From NCBI RefSeq assembly GCF_029227915.1, contig NC_079883.1:32056001-32120000 (forward strand): a stretch of DNA of 64,000 nt, read 5' to 3'. The position numbers were made by a program, and so were the translations under genes. Shown here piece by piece: positions 49,969 to 62,390 of this stretch (the first letter of the stretch is position 1; each line of letters starts with the position of its first letter). The notes below the pieces were generated by a model. That model saw nothing but the letters and a program-made list of their open reading frames with translations, was not told the origin of the DNA and searched no databases. This stretch comes from Hydractinia symbiolongicarpus. Taxonomy: Eukaryota > Cnidaria > Hydrozoa > Anthoathecata > Hydractiniidae.

Positions 49969-52900
49969 TGTATACAAAGAAAGTACCCTGTGAATAAACT
50001 CATTTCCAGAACGATTTCTTAAATTATTTTTTCACCACTAAAACGCATGAGACTTGTAGTTTTTAAAAATGTTTTCATTTTTCATGACACGCTGAATAAA
50101 AGCAGTTTAATCGCCGGCAAACGAAAACCCGCGATTTCCCGTAAATCCCGGGCTTGGCACGTATAGTCGAGTGTATACAAAGAAAGTACCCTGTGAGTAA
50201 ACTCATTTCCAGAACGATTTTTTAAATTATTTTTTCACCACTAAAACGCATGAGACTTGTAGTTTTCAAGAATGTTTTCATTTTTAATGAGACACTGAAT
50301 AAAAGCAGTTTAATCGCCGGCAAACGAAAACCCGCGATTTCCCGTAAATCTCGGGCTTGGCACGTATAGTCGAATGTATACAAAGAAAGTACCCTGTGAG
50401 TAAACTCATTTCCATAACGATTTTTTAAATTATTTTTTCACCACTAAAACGCATAAGACTTGTAGTTTTTAAAAATGTATTCATTTTTGATGAGACGCTG
50501 AATAAAAGAAGTTTAATCGCCGGCAAACGAAAACCCGCGATTTCCCGTAAATCCCGGCTTGGCCCGTATAGTCAAAAGTATACAAAGAAAGTACCCAGGG
50601 AGTAAACTCATTTCCCGAACGATTTTTTAAATTATTTTTTCACCACTAAAACGCATGAGACTTGTAGTTTTTAAAAATGTTTTCATTTTTAATGAGACGC
50701 TGAATAAAAGCAGTTTCATCGCCGGCAAACGAAAACCCGCGATTTCCCGTAAATCCCGGGCTTGGCACGTATAGTCGAATGTATACAAAGAAAGTACCCT
50801 GTGAGTAAACTCATTTCCAGAACGATTTTTCAAATTATTTTTTCACCACTAAAACGCATAAGACTTGTAGTTTTTAAAAATGTTTTCATTTTTGATGAGA
50901 CGCTGAATAAAAGAAGTTTAATCGCCGGCAAACGAAATCCCGCGTTTTCCCGTAAATCCAGGGCTTGGCCCGTATAGTCGAATGTATACAAAGAAAGTAC
51001 CCAGGGAGTAAACTCATTTCCCGAACGATTTTTTAAATTTTTTTTTCGCCACTAAAACGCATGAGACTTGTAGTTTTCAAAAATGTTTTCATTTTTGATG
51101 AGACGCTTAATGAAAGAGGTTTAATCGCCGGAAAACGAAAACCCGCGATTTCCCGTAAATCCCGGGCTTGGCCCGTATAGTCGAATGTATACAAAAAAAG
51201 TACCCTGTGAGTAAACTCATTTCCAGAACGATTTTTTAAATTATTTTTCACCACTAAACGCATGAGACTTGTAGTTTTCAAAAATATTTTCATATTTGAT
51301 GAGACGCTGAATAAAAGAAGTTTAATCGCCGGCAAACGAAAACCCGCGATTTCCCGTAAATCCCGGGCTTGGCCCGTATAGTCAAAAGTATACAAAGAAA
51401 GTACCCGGGGAGTAAACTCATTTCCCGAACGAAATTTTAAATTACTTTTTCACCACTAAAACGCATGAGACTTGTAGTTTTTAAAAATGTTTTCATTTTT
51501 CATGAGACGCTGAATAAAAGAAGTTTAATCGCGGCAAACAAAATCCCGCGTTTACCCGTAAATCCGGGGCTTGGCCCGTATAGTCGATTGTATACAAAGA
51601 AAGTACCCAGGGAGTAAACTCATTTCCCGAACGATTTTTTAAATTTTTTTTTCGCCACTAAAACGCATGAGACTTGTAGTTTTCAAAAATGTTTTCATTT
51701 TTGATGAGACGCTTAATGAAAGAGGTTTATTCGCCGGAAAACGAAAACCCGCGATTTCCCGAAAATCCCGGGCTTGGCCCGTATAGTCGAATGTATACAA
51801 AGAAAGTACCCTGTGAGTAAACTCATTTCCAGAACGATTTTTTAAATTATTTTTTCACCACTAAACGCATGAGACTTGTAGTTTTCAAAAATATTTTCAT
51901 ATTTGATGGGACGCTGAATAAAAGAAGTTTAATCGCCGGCAAACGAAAACCCGCGATTTCCCGTAAATCCCGGGCTTGGCACGTATAGTCGAATGTATAC
52001 AAAGAAAGTACCCTGTGAGTAAACTCATTTCCAGAACGATTTCTTAAATTATTTTTTCACCACTAAAACCCATGACACTTGTAGTTTTCAAGAATGTTTT
52101 CATTTTTAATGAGACGCTGAATAAAAGCAGTTTAATCGCCGGCAAACGAAAACCCGCGATTTCCCGTAAATCCCGGGCTTGGCACGTATAGTCAAATGTA
52201 TACAAAGAAAGTACCCTGTGAGTAAACTCATTTCCAGAACGATTTTTTAAATTATTTTTTCACCACTAAAACGCATAAGACTTGTAGTTTTTAAAAATGT
52301 TTTCATTTTTGATGAGACGCTGTATAAAAGAAGTTTATTCGCCGGCAAACGAAAACCCGCGATTTCCCGTAAATCCTGGCTTGGCCCGTATAGTCAAAAG
52401 TATACAAAGAAAGTACCCAGGGAGTAAACTCATTTCCCGAACGATTTTTTAAATTATTTTTTCACCACTAAAACGCATGAGACTTGTAGTTTTTAAAAAT
52501 GTTTTCATTTTTGATGAGAGGCTGAATAAAAGAAGTTTAATCGCCGGCAAACGAAAATCCGCGATTTCCCGTAAATCCCGGGCTTGGCCCGTATAGTCAA
52601 AAGTATACAAAGAAAGTACCCAGGGAGTAAACTCATTTCCCGAACGATTTTTTAAATTACTTTTTCACCACTAAAACGCATGAGACTTGTAGTTTTTAAA
52701 AATGTTTTCATTTTTGATGAGACGCTGAATAAATGAAGTTTAATCGCCGGCAAACGAAGACCTGCGATTTCCCGTAAATCCTGGACTCGGCCCGTATAGT
52801 CAAAAGTATACAAAGAAAGTACCCAGGGAGTAAACTCATTTCCCAAACGATTTTTTAAATTATTATTTCACCACTAAAACGCATGAGACTTGTAGTTTTC

Positions 52901-55900
52901 AAAAATATTTTCATATTTGATGAGACGCTGAATAAAAGAAGTTTAATCGCCGGCAAACGAAAACCCGCGATTTCCCGTAAATCCCAGGCTTGGCCCGTAT
53001 AGTCAAAAGTATACAAAGAAAGTACCCGGGGAGTAAGCTCATTTCCCGAACGAAATTTTAAATAACTTTTTCACCACTAAAACGCATGAGACTTGTAGTT
53101 TTTAAAAATGTTTTCATTTTTCATGACACGCTGAATAAAAGCAGTTTAATCGCCGGCAAACGAAAACCCGCGATTTCCCGTAAATCCCGGGCTTGGCACG
53201 TATAGTCGAATGTATACAAAGAAAGTACCCTGTGAGTAAACTCATTTCCAGAACGATTTTTTAAATTATTTTTTCACCACTAAAACGCATGAGACTTGTA
53301 GTTTTCAAGAATGTTTTCATTTTTAATGAGACGCTGAATAAAAGCAATTTAATCGCCGGCAAACGAAAACCCGCGATTTCCCGTAAATCCCGGGCTTGGC
53401 ACGTATAGTCGAATGTATACAAAGAAAGTACCCTGTGAGTAAACTCATTTCCATAACGATTTTTTAAATTATTTTTTCACCACTAAAACGCATAAGACTT
53501 GTAGTTTTTAAAAATGTATTCATTTTTGATGAGACGCTGAATAAAAGAAGTTTAATCGCCGGCAAACGAAAACCCGCGATTTCCCGTAAATCCCGGCTTG
53601 GCCCGTATAGTCAAAAGTATACAAAGAAAGTACCCAGGGAATAAACTCATTTCCCGAACGATTTTTTAAATTATTTTTTCACCACTAAAACGCATGAGAC
53701 TTGTAGTTTTTAAAAATGTTTTCATTTTTCATGACACGCTGAATAAAAGCAGTTTAATCGCCGGCAAACGAAAACCCGCGATTTCCCGTAAATCCCGGGC
53801 TTGGCACGTATAGTCGAATGTATACAAAGAAAGTACCCTGTGAGTAAACTCATTTCCAGAACGATTTTTTAAATTATTTTTTCACCACTAAAACGCATGA
53901 GACTTGTAGTTTTCAAGAATGTTTTCATTTTTAATGAGACGCTGAATAAAAGCAGTTTAATCGCCGGCAAACGAAAACCCGCGATTTCCCGTAAATCCCG
54001 GCTTGGCACGTATAGTCGAATGTATACAAAGAAAGTACCCTGTGAGTAAACTCATTTCCAGAACGATTTTTTAAATTATTTTTTCACCACTAAAACGCAT
54101 AAGACTTGTAGTTTTTAAAAATGTTTTCATTTTTGATGAGACGCTGAATAAAAGGAGTTTAATCGCCGGCAAACGAAAACCTGCAATTTCCCGTAAATCC
54201 CGGAAGTATACAAAGAAAGTACCCAGGGAGTAAACTCATTTCCAGAACGATTTTTTAAATTATTTTTTCACCACTAAAACGCATGAGACTTGTAGTTTTT
54301 AAAAATGTATTCATTTTTGATGAGACGCTGAATAAAAGAAGTTTAATCGCCGGCAAACGAAAACCCGCGATTTCCCGTAAATCCCGGCTTGGCCCGTATA
54401 GTCAAAAGTATACAAAGAAAGTACCCAGGGAATAAACTCATTTCCCGAACGATTTTTTAAATTATTTTTTCACCACTAAAACGCATGAGACTTGTAGTTT
54501 TTAAAAATGTTTTCATTTTTCATGACACGCTGAATAAAAGCAGTTTAATCGCCGGCAAACGAAAACCCGCGATTTCCCGTAAATCCCGGGCTTGGCACGT
54601 ATAGTCGAATGTATACAAAGAAAGTACCCTGTGAGTAAACTCATTTCCAGAACGATTTTTTAAATTATTTTTTCAACACTAAACGCATGAGACTTGTAGT
54701 TTTCAAGAATGTTTTCATTTTTAATGAGACGCTGAATAAAAGCAGTTTAATCGCCGGCAAACGAAAACCCGCGATTTCCCGTAAATCCCGGGCTTGGCAC
54801 GTATAGTCGAATGTATACAAAGAAAGTACCCTGTGAGTAAACTCATTTCCAGAACGATTTTTTAAATTATTTTTTCACCACTAAAACGCATAAGACTTGT
54901 AGTTTTTAAAAATGTTTTCATTTTTGATGAGACGCTGAATAAAAGAAGTTTAATAGCCGGCAAACGAAAATCCGCGATTTCCCGTAAATCCCGGGCTTGG
55001 CCCGTATAGTCAAAAGTATACAAAGAAAGTACCCAGGGAGTAAACTCATTTCCCGAACGAGTTTTTAAATTACTTTTTCACCACTAAAACGCATGAGACT
55101 TGTAGTTTTTAAAAATGTTTTCATTTTACATGACACGCTGAATAAAATCAGTTTAATCGCCGGCAAACGAAAACCCGCGATTTCCCGTAAATCCCGGGCT
55201 TGGCACGTATAGTCGAATGTATACAAAGAAAGTACCCTGTGAGTAAACTCATTTCCAGAACGATTTTTTAAATTATTTTTTCACCACTAAAACGCATGAG
55301 ACTTGTAGTTTTTAAGAATGTTTTCATTTTTAATGAGACGCTGAATAAAAGCAGTTTAATCGCCGGCAAACGAAAACCCGCGATTTCCCGTAAATCCCGG
55401 GCTTGGCACGTATAATCGAATGTATACAAAGAAAGTACCCTGTGAGTAAAATCATTTCCAGAACGATTTTTTAAATTATTTTTTCACCACTAAAACGCAT
55501 AAGACTTGTAGTTTTCAAGAATGTTTTCATTTCTGATGAGACGCTGAATAAAAGCAGTTTAATCGCCTGCAAACGAAAACCTGCGATTTCCCGTATATCC
55601 CGGACTCGGCCCGTATAGTCAAAAGTATACAAAGAAAGTACCCAGGGAGTAAACTCATTTCCAGAACGATTTTTTAAATTATTTTTTCACCACTAAAACG
55701 CATGAGACTTGTAGTTTTCAAGAATGTTTTCATTTTTAATGAGACGCTGAATAAAAGCAGTTTAATCGCCGGCAAACGAAAACCCGCGATTTCCCGTAAA
55801 TCCCGGGCTTGGCACGTATAGTCGAATGTATACAAAGAAAGTACCCTGTGAGTAAACTCATTTCCATAACGATTTTTTAAATTATTTTTTCACCACTAAA

Positions 55901-57714
55901 ACGCATAAGACTTGTAGTTTTTAAAAATGTTTTCATTTTTGATGAGACGCTGAATAAAAGATGTTTAATAGCCGGCAAACGAAAATCCGCGATTTCCCGT
56001 AAATTCCGGGCTTGGCCCGTATAGTCAAAAGTATACAAAGAAAGTACCCAGGGAGTAAACTCATTTCCCGAACGATTTTTTAAATTACTTTTTCACCACT
56101 AAAACGCATGAGACTTGTAGTTTTCAAAAATGTTTTCATTTTACATGACACGCTGAATAAAAGCAGTTTAATCGCCGGCAAACGAAAACCCGCGATTTCC
56201 CGTAAATCCCGGGCTTGGCACGTATAGTCGAATGTATACAAAGAAAGTACCCTGTGAGTAAACTCATTTCCAGAACGATTTTTTAAATTATTTTTAAACC
56301 ACTAAAACGCATGAGTCTTGTAGTTTTCAAGAATGTTTTCATTTTTAATGAGACGCTGAATAAAAGCAGTTTAATCGCCGGCAAACGAAAACCCGCGATT
56401 TCCCGTAAATCCCGGGCTTGGCACGTATAGTCGAATGTATACAAAGAAAGTACCCTGTGAGTAAACTCATTTCCGGAACAATTTTTTAAATTATTTTTTC
56501 ACCACTAAAACGCATAAGACTTGTAGTTTTCAAGAATGTTTTCATTTCTGATGAGACGCTGAATAAAAGCAGTTTAATCGCCTGCAAACGAAAACCTGCG
56601 ATTTCCCGTATATCCCGGACTCGGCCCGTATAGTCAAAAGTATACAAAGAAAGTACCCAGGGAGTAAACTCATTTCCAGAACGATTTTTTAAATTATTTG
56701 TTCACCACTAAAACGCATAAGACTTGTAGTTTTCAAAAATGTTTTCATTTTTGATGAGACGCTTAATGAAAGAGGTTTAATCTCCGGAAAACGAAAACCG
56801 CGATTTCCCGTAAATCCCGGGCTTGGCCCGTATAGTCGAATGTATACAAAGAAAGTACCCTGTAAGTAAACTCATTTCCAGAACGATTTTTTAAATTATT
56901 TTTTCACCACTAAAACGCATGAGTCTTGTAGTTTTCAAAAATGTTTTCATTTTTGATGAGACGCTGAATAGAAGAAGTTTAATCGCCGGCAAACGAAAAC
57001 CCGCGATTTCCCGTAAATCCCGGGCTTGGCACGTATAGTCGAATGTATACAAAGAAAGTACCCTGTGAGTAAACTCATTTCCAGAACGATTTTTTAAATT
57101 ATTTTTTCAACACTAAACGCATGAGACTTGTAGTTTTCAAAAATATTTTCATATTTGATGAGACGCTGAATAAAAGGAGTTTAATCGCCGGCAAACGAAA
57201 ACCTGCAATTTCCCTAAATCCCGGACTCGGCCGGTATAGTCAAAAGTATACAAAGAAAGTACCCAGGGAGTAAACTCATTTCCAGAACGATTTTTTAAAT
57301 TATTTTTTCACCAGTAAAACGCATGAGACTTTTAGTTTTCAAAAATGTTTTCATTTTGGTTGAGACGCTTAATGAAAGAGGTTTAATCGCCGGCAAACGA
57401 AATCCTGCGTTTTCCCGTAAATCCGGGGCTTGGCCCGTATAGTCGAATGTATACAAAGAAAGTATCCAGGGAGTAAACTCATTTCCCGAACGATTTTTTA
57501 AATTTTTTTTTCACCACTAAAACACATGAGACTTGTACTTTTTAAAAATGTTTTTATTTTTGATGAGACGCTTAATGAAAGAGGTTTAATCGCCGGAAAA
57601 CGAAAACCCGCGATTTCCCGTAAATCCCGGGCTTGGCCCGTATAGTCGAATGTATACAAAGAAAGTACCCTGTGAGTAAACCCATTTCCAGAACGATTTT
57701 TTAAATTATTTTTT
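49969..57714. repeat. Satellite block downstream of the LINE
   Basis: About 38 monomers. The flank just after the LINE (about 49,970-50,650) resembles about 53,010-53,690 at an offset of 3039 bp (fifteen monomers; CCATAACG at 50412/53451). A 5-monomer duplication of spacing 1015 bp links about 54,950-55,680 with 55,965-56,695 (TCATTTTACATG at 55121/56136; CGCCTGCAAACG at 55564/56579). A four-monomer repeat links CAGGGAATAAACTC at 53,636 and 54,427 at only 791 bp spacing, because of a 19-bp deletion near 54,204. Confidence 0.87.
54199..54210. repeat. Monomer with internal 19-bp deletion
   Basis: The sequence CCCGGAAGTATAC replaces the usual CCCGGACTCGGCCCGTATAGTCAAAAGTATAC. It loses the whole CGGCCCGTATAGTC part that carries the dimorphic site. 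It is the only monomer I noticed lacking this segment. Confidence 0.88.
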
Positions 57715-58926
57715 CACCACTAAACGCATGAGACTTGTAGTTTTCAAAAATATTTTCATATTTGATGAGACGCTGAATAAAAGGAGTTTAATCGCCGGCA
57801 AACGAAAACCTGCGATTTCCCTAAATCCCGGACTCGGCCCGTATAGTCAAAAGTATACAAAGAAAGTACCCAGGGAGTAAACCCATTTCCAGAACGATTT
57901 TTTAAATTATTTTTTCACCACTAAAACGCATAAGACTTGTAGTTTTTAAAAATGTTTTCATTTTTGATGAGACGCTGAATAAAAGAAGTTTAATCGCCGG
58001 CAAACGAAAACCCGCGATTTCCCGTTAATCCCGGGCTTGGCCCGTATAGTCAAAAGTATACAAAGAAAGTACCCAGGGAGTAAACTCATTTCCCGAACGA
58101 TTTTTTATAATTTTTTTTTACCACTAAACGCATGAGACTTGCAGTTTTCAAAAATATTTTCATATTTGATGTGACGCTGAATAAAAGAAGTTTAATCGTC
58201 GGCAAACGAAAATCCGCAATTTCCCGTAAATCCCGGACTCGGCCCGTATATTCGAATGTATACAAAGAAAGTATCCAGGGAGTAAACTCATTTCCCGAAC
58301 GATTTTTTAAATTATTTTTTCACCACTAAACGCATGAGACTTGTAGTTTTCAAAAATATTTTCATATTTGATGAGACGCTGAATAAAAGGAGTTTAATCG
58401 CCGGCAAACGAAAACCTGCGATTTCCCTAAATCCCGGACTCGGCCCGTATAGTCAAAAGTATACAAAGAAAGTACCCAGGGAGTAAACCCATTTCCAGAA
58501 CGATTTTTTAAATTATTTTTTCACCACTAAAATGCATAAGACTTGTAGTTTTTAAAAATGTTTTCATTTTTGATGAGACGCTGAATAAAAGAAGTTTAAT
58601 CGCCGGCAAACGAAAACCCGCGATTTCCCGTTAAGCCCGGGCTTGGCCCGTATAGTCAAAAGTATACAATGAAAGTACCCAGGGAGTAAACTTATTTCCC
58701 GAACGATTTTTTATAATTTTTTTTTACCACTAAACGCATGAGACTTGTAGTTTTCAAAAATATTTTCATATTTGATGTGACGCTGAATAAAAGAAGTTTA
58801 ATCGTCGGCAAACGAAAATCCGCAATTTCCCGTAAATCCCGGACTCGGCCCGTATATTCGAATGTATACAAAGAAAGTATCCAGGGAGTAAACTCATTTC
58901 CCGAACGATTTTTTAAATTATTTTTT
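57715..58926. repeat. 3-monomer higher-order repeat, period 606 bp, 2 copies
   Basis: Copies at about 57715-58320 and 58321-58926. They share CGTTAAGCCC/CGTTAATCCC, TTTATAATTTTTTTTTACC, TTTAATCGTCGGC and CCCGTATATTCGAATG at an offset of 606 bp. Confidence 0.87.
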
Positions 58927-59962
58927 CACCACTATAACGCATGAGACTTTTAGTTTTCAAAAATATTTTCATTTTTGATGAGACGCTTAATGAAAGAGGT
59001 TTAAACGCCGGCAAACGAAATCCCGCGTTTTCCCGTAAATCCGGGGCTTGGCCCGTATAGTCGAATGTATACAAAGAAAGTATCCAGGGAGTAAACTCAT
59101 TTCCCGAACGATTTTTTAAATTTTTTTTTCACCACTAAAACACATGAGACTTGTACTTTTTAAAAATGTTTTTATTTTTGATGAGACGCTTAATGAAAGA
59201 GGTTTAATCGCTGGAAAACGAAAACCCGCGATTTCCCGTAAATCCCGGGCTTGGCCCGTATAGTCGAATGTATACAAAGAAAGTACCCTGTGAGTAAACC
59301 CATTTCCAGAACGATTTTTTAAATTATTTGTTCACCACTAAACGCATGAGACTTCTAGTTTTCAAAAATATTTTCATATTTGATGAGACGCTGAATAAAA
59401 GGAGTTTAATCGCCGGCAAACGAAAACCTGCGATTTCCCTAAATCCCGGACTCGGCCCGTATAGTCAAAAGTATACAAAGAAAGTACCCAGGGAGTAAAC
59501 CCATTTCCAGAACGATTTTTTAAATTATTTTTTCACCACTAAAACGCATAAGACTTGTAATTTTTAAAAATGTTTTCATTTTTGATGAGACGCTGAATAA
59601 AAGAAGTTTAATCGTCGGCAAACGAAAATCCGCAATTTCCCGTAAATCCCGGACTCGGCCCGTATATTCGAATGTATACAAAGAAAGTATCCAGGGAGTA
59701 AACTCATTTCCCGAACGATTTTTTAAATTATTTTTTCACCACTAAAACGCATGAGACTTTTAGTTTTCAAAAATATTTTCATTTTTGATGAGACGCTTAA
59801 TGAAAGAGGTTTAAACGCCGGCAAACGAAATCCCGCGTTTTCCCGTAAATCCGGGGCTTGGCCCGTATAGTCGAATGTATACAAAGAAAGTATCCAGGGA
59901 GTAAACTCATTTCCGAACGATTTTTTAAATTTTTTTTTCACCACTAAAACACATGAGACTTG
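58927..59962. repeat. Satellite block between 606- and 809-bp multimers
   Basis: About five monomers. They include ATCGCTGGAAAACG (59207), which recurs at 60016 at an offset of 809, and TTTAAACGCCGGC variants. Early, more diverged relatives of the 809-bp unit begin here. Confidence 0.85.
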
Positions 59963-62390
59963 TACTTTTTAAAAATGTTTTTATTTTTGATGAGACGCTT
60001 AATGAAAGAGGTTTAATCGCTGGAAAACGAAAACCCGCGATTTCCCGTAAATCCCGAGCTTGGCCCGTATAGTCGAATGTATACAAAGAAAGTACCCTGT
60101 GAGTAAACCCATTTCCAGAACGATTTTTTAAATTATTTGTTCACCACTAAACGCATGAGACTTCTAGTTTTCAAAAATATTTTCATATTTGATGAGACGC
60201 TGAATAAAAGGAGTTTAATCGCCGGCAAACGAAAACCTGCGATTTCCCTAAATCCCGGACTCGGCCCGTATAGTCAAAAGTATACAAAGAAAGTACCCAG
60301 GGAGTAAACCCATTTCCAGAACGATTTTTTAAATTATTTTTTCACCACTAAAACGCATAAGACTTGTAATTTTTAAAAATGTTTTCATTTTTGATGAGAC
60401 GCTGAATAAAAGAAGTTTAATCGCCGGCAAACGAAAACCCGCGATTTCCCGTTAATCCCGGGCTTGGCCCGTATAGTCAAAAGTATACAAAGAAAGTACC
60501 CAGGGAGTAAACTTATTTCCCGAACGATTTTTTATAATTTTTTTTTACCACTAAACGCATGAGACTTGTAGTTTTCAAAAATATTTTCATATTTGATGTG
60601 ACGCTGAATAAAAGAAGTTTAATCGTCGGCAAACGAAAATCCGCGATTTCCCGTAAATCCCGGACTCGGCCCGTATATTCGAATGTATACAAAGAAAGTA
60701 TCCAGGGAGTAAACTCATTTCCCAAACGATTTTTTAAATTTTTTTTTCACCACTAAAACACATGAGACTTGTAGTTTTCAAAAATGTTTTCATTTTTGAT
60801 GAGACGCTTAATGAAAGAGGTTTAATCGCCGGAAAACGAAAACCCGCGATTTCCCGTAAATCCCGGGCTTGGCCCGTATAGTCGAATGTATACAAAGAAA
60901 GTACCCTGTGAGTAAACTCATTTCCAGAACGATTTTTTAAATTATTTTTTCACCACTAAACGCATGAGACTTGTAGTTTTCAAAAATATTTTCATATTTG
61001 ATGAGACGCTAAATAAAAGGAGTTTAATCGCCGGCAAACGAAAACCTGGGATTTCCCTAAATCCCGGACTCGGCCCGTATAGTCAAAAGTATACAAAGAA
61101 AGTACCCAGGGAGTAAACCCATTTCCAGAACGATTTTTTAAATTATTTTTTCACCACTAAAACGCATAAGACTTGTAGTTTTTAAAAATGTTTTCATTTT
61201 TGATGAGACGCTGAATAAAAGAAGTTTAATCGCCGGCAAACGAAAACCCGCGATTTCCCGTTAATCCCGGGCTTGGCCCGTATAGTCAAAAGTATACAAA
61301 GAAAGTACCCAGGGAGTAAACTCATTTCCCGAACGATTTTTTATAATTTTTTTTTACCACTAAACGCATGAGACTTGTAGTTTTCAAAAATATTTTCATA
61401 TTTGATGTGACGCTGAATAAAAGAAGTTTAATCGTCGGCAAACGAAAATCCGCGATTTCCCGTAAATCCCGGACTCGGCCCGTATATTCGAATGTATACA
61501 AAGAAAGTATCCAGGGAGTAAACTCATTTCCCAAACGATTTTTTAAATTTTTTTTTCACCACTAAAACACATGAGACTTGTAGTTTTCAAAAATGTTTTC
61601 ATTTTTGATGAGACGCTTAATGAAAGAGGTTTAATCGCCGGAAAACGAAAACCCGCGATTTCCCGTAAATCCCGGGCTTCGCCCGTATAGTCGAATGTAT
61701 ACAAAGAAAGTACCCTGTGAGTAAACTCATTTCCAGAACGATTTTTTAAATTATTTTTTCACCACTAAACGCATGAGACTTGTAGTTTTCAAAAATATTT
61801 TCATATTTGATGAGACGCTGAATAAAAGGAGTTTAATCGCCGGCAAACGAAAACCTGGGATTTCCCTAAATCCCGGACTCGGCCCGTATAGTCAAAAGTA
61901 TACAAAGAAAGTACCCAGGGAGTAAACCCATTTCCAGAACGATTTTTTAAATTATTTTTTCACCACTAAAACGCATAAGACTTGTAGTTTTTAAAAATGT
62001 TTTCATTTTTGATGAGACGCTGAATAAAAGAAGTTTAATCGCCGGCAAACGAAAACCCGCGATTTCCCGTTAATCCCGGGCTTGGCCCGTATAGTCAAAA
62101 GTATACAAAGAAAGTACCCAGGAAGTAAACTCATTTCCCGAACGATTTTTTATAATTTTTTTTTGCCACTAAACGCATGAGACTTGTAGTTTTCAAAAAT
62201 ATTTTCATATTTGATGTGACGCTGAATAAAAGAAGTTTAATCGTCGGCAAACGAAAATCCGCGATTTCCCGTAAATCCCGGACTCGGCCCGTATATTCGA
62301 ATGTATACAAAGAAAGTATCCAGGGAGTAAACTCATTTCCCAAACGATTTTTTAAATTTTTTTTTCACCACTAAAACACATGAGACTTGT
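59963..62390. repeat. 4-monomer higher-order repeat, period 809 bp, 3 copies
   Basis: Units at about 59963-60771, 60772-61580 and 61581-62390. The fragment ACCACTAAACGCATGAGACT recurs at 60547, 61356 and 62165 (GCC for ACC in the last), as do the TTTAATCGTCGGC and CCCGTATATTCGAATG variants. The second and third units are closest to each other (both have AAAACCTGGG), so the youngest exchange lies there. Confidence 0.88.
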
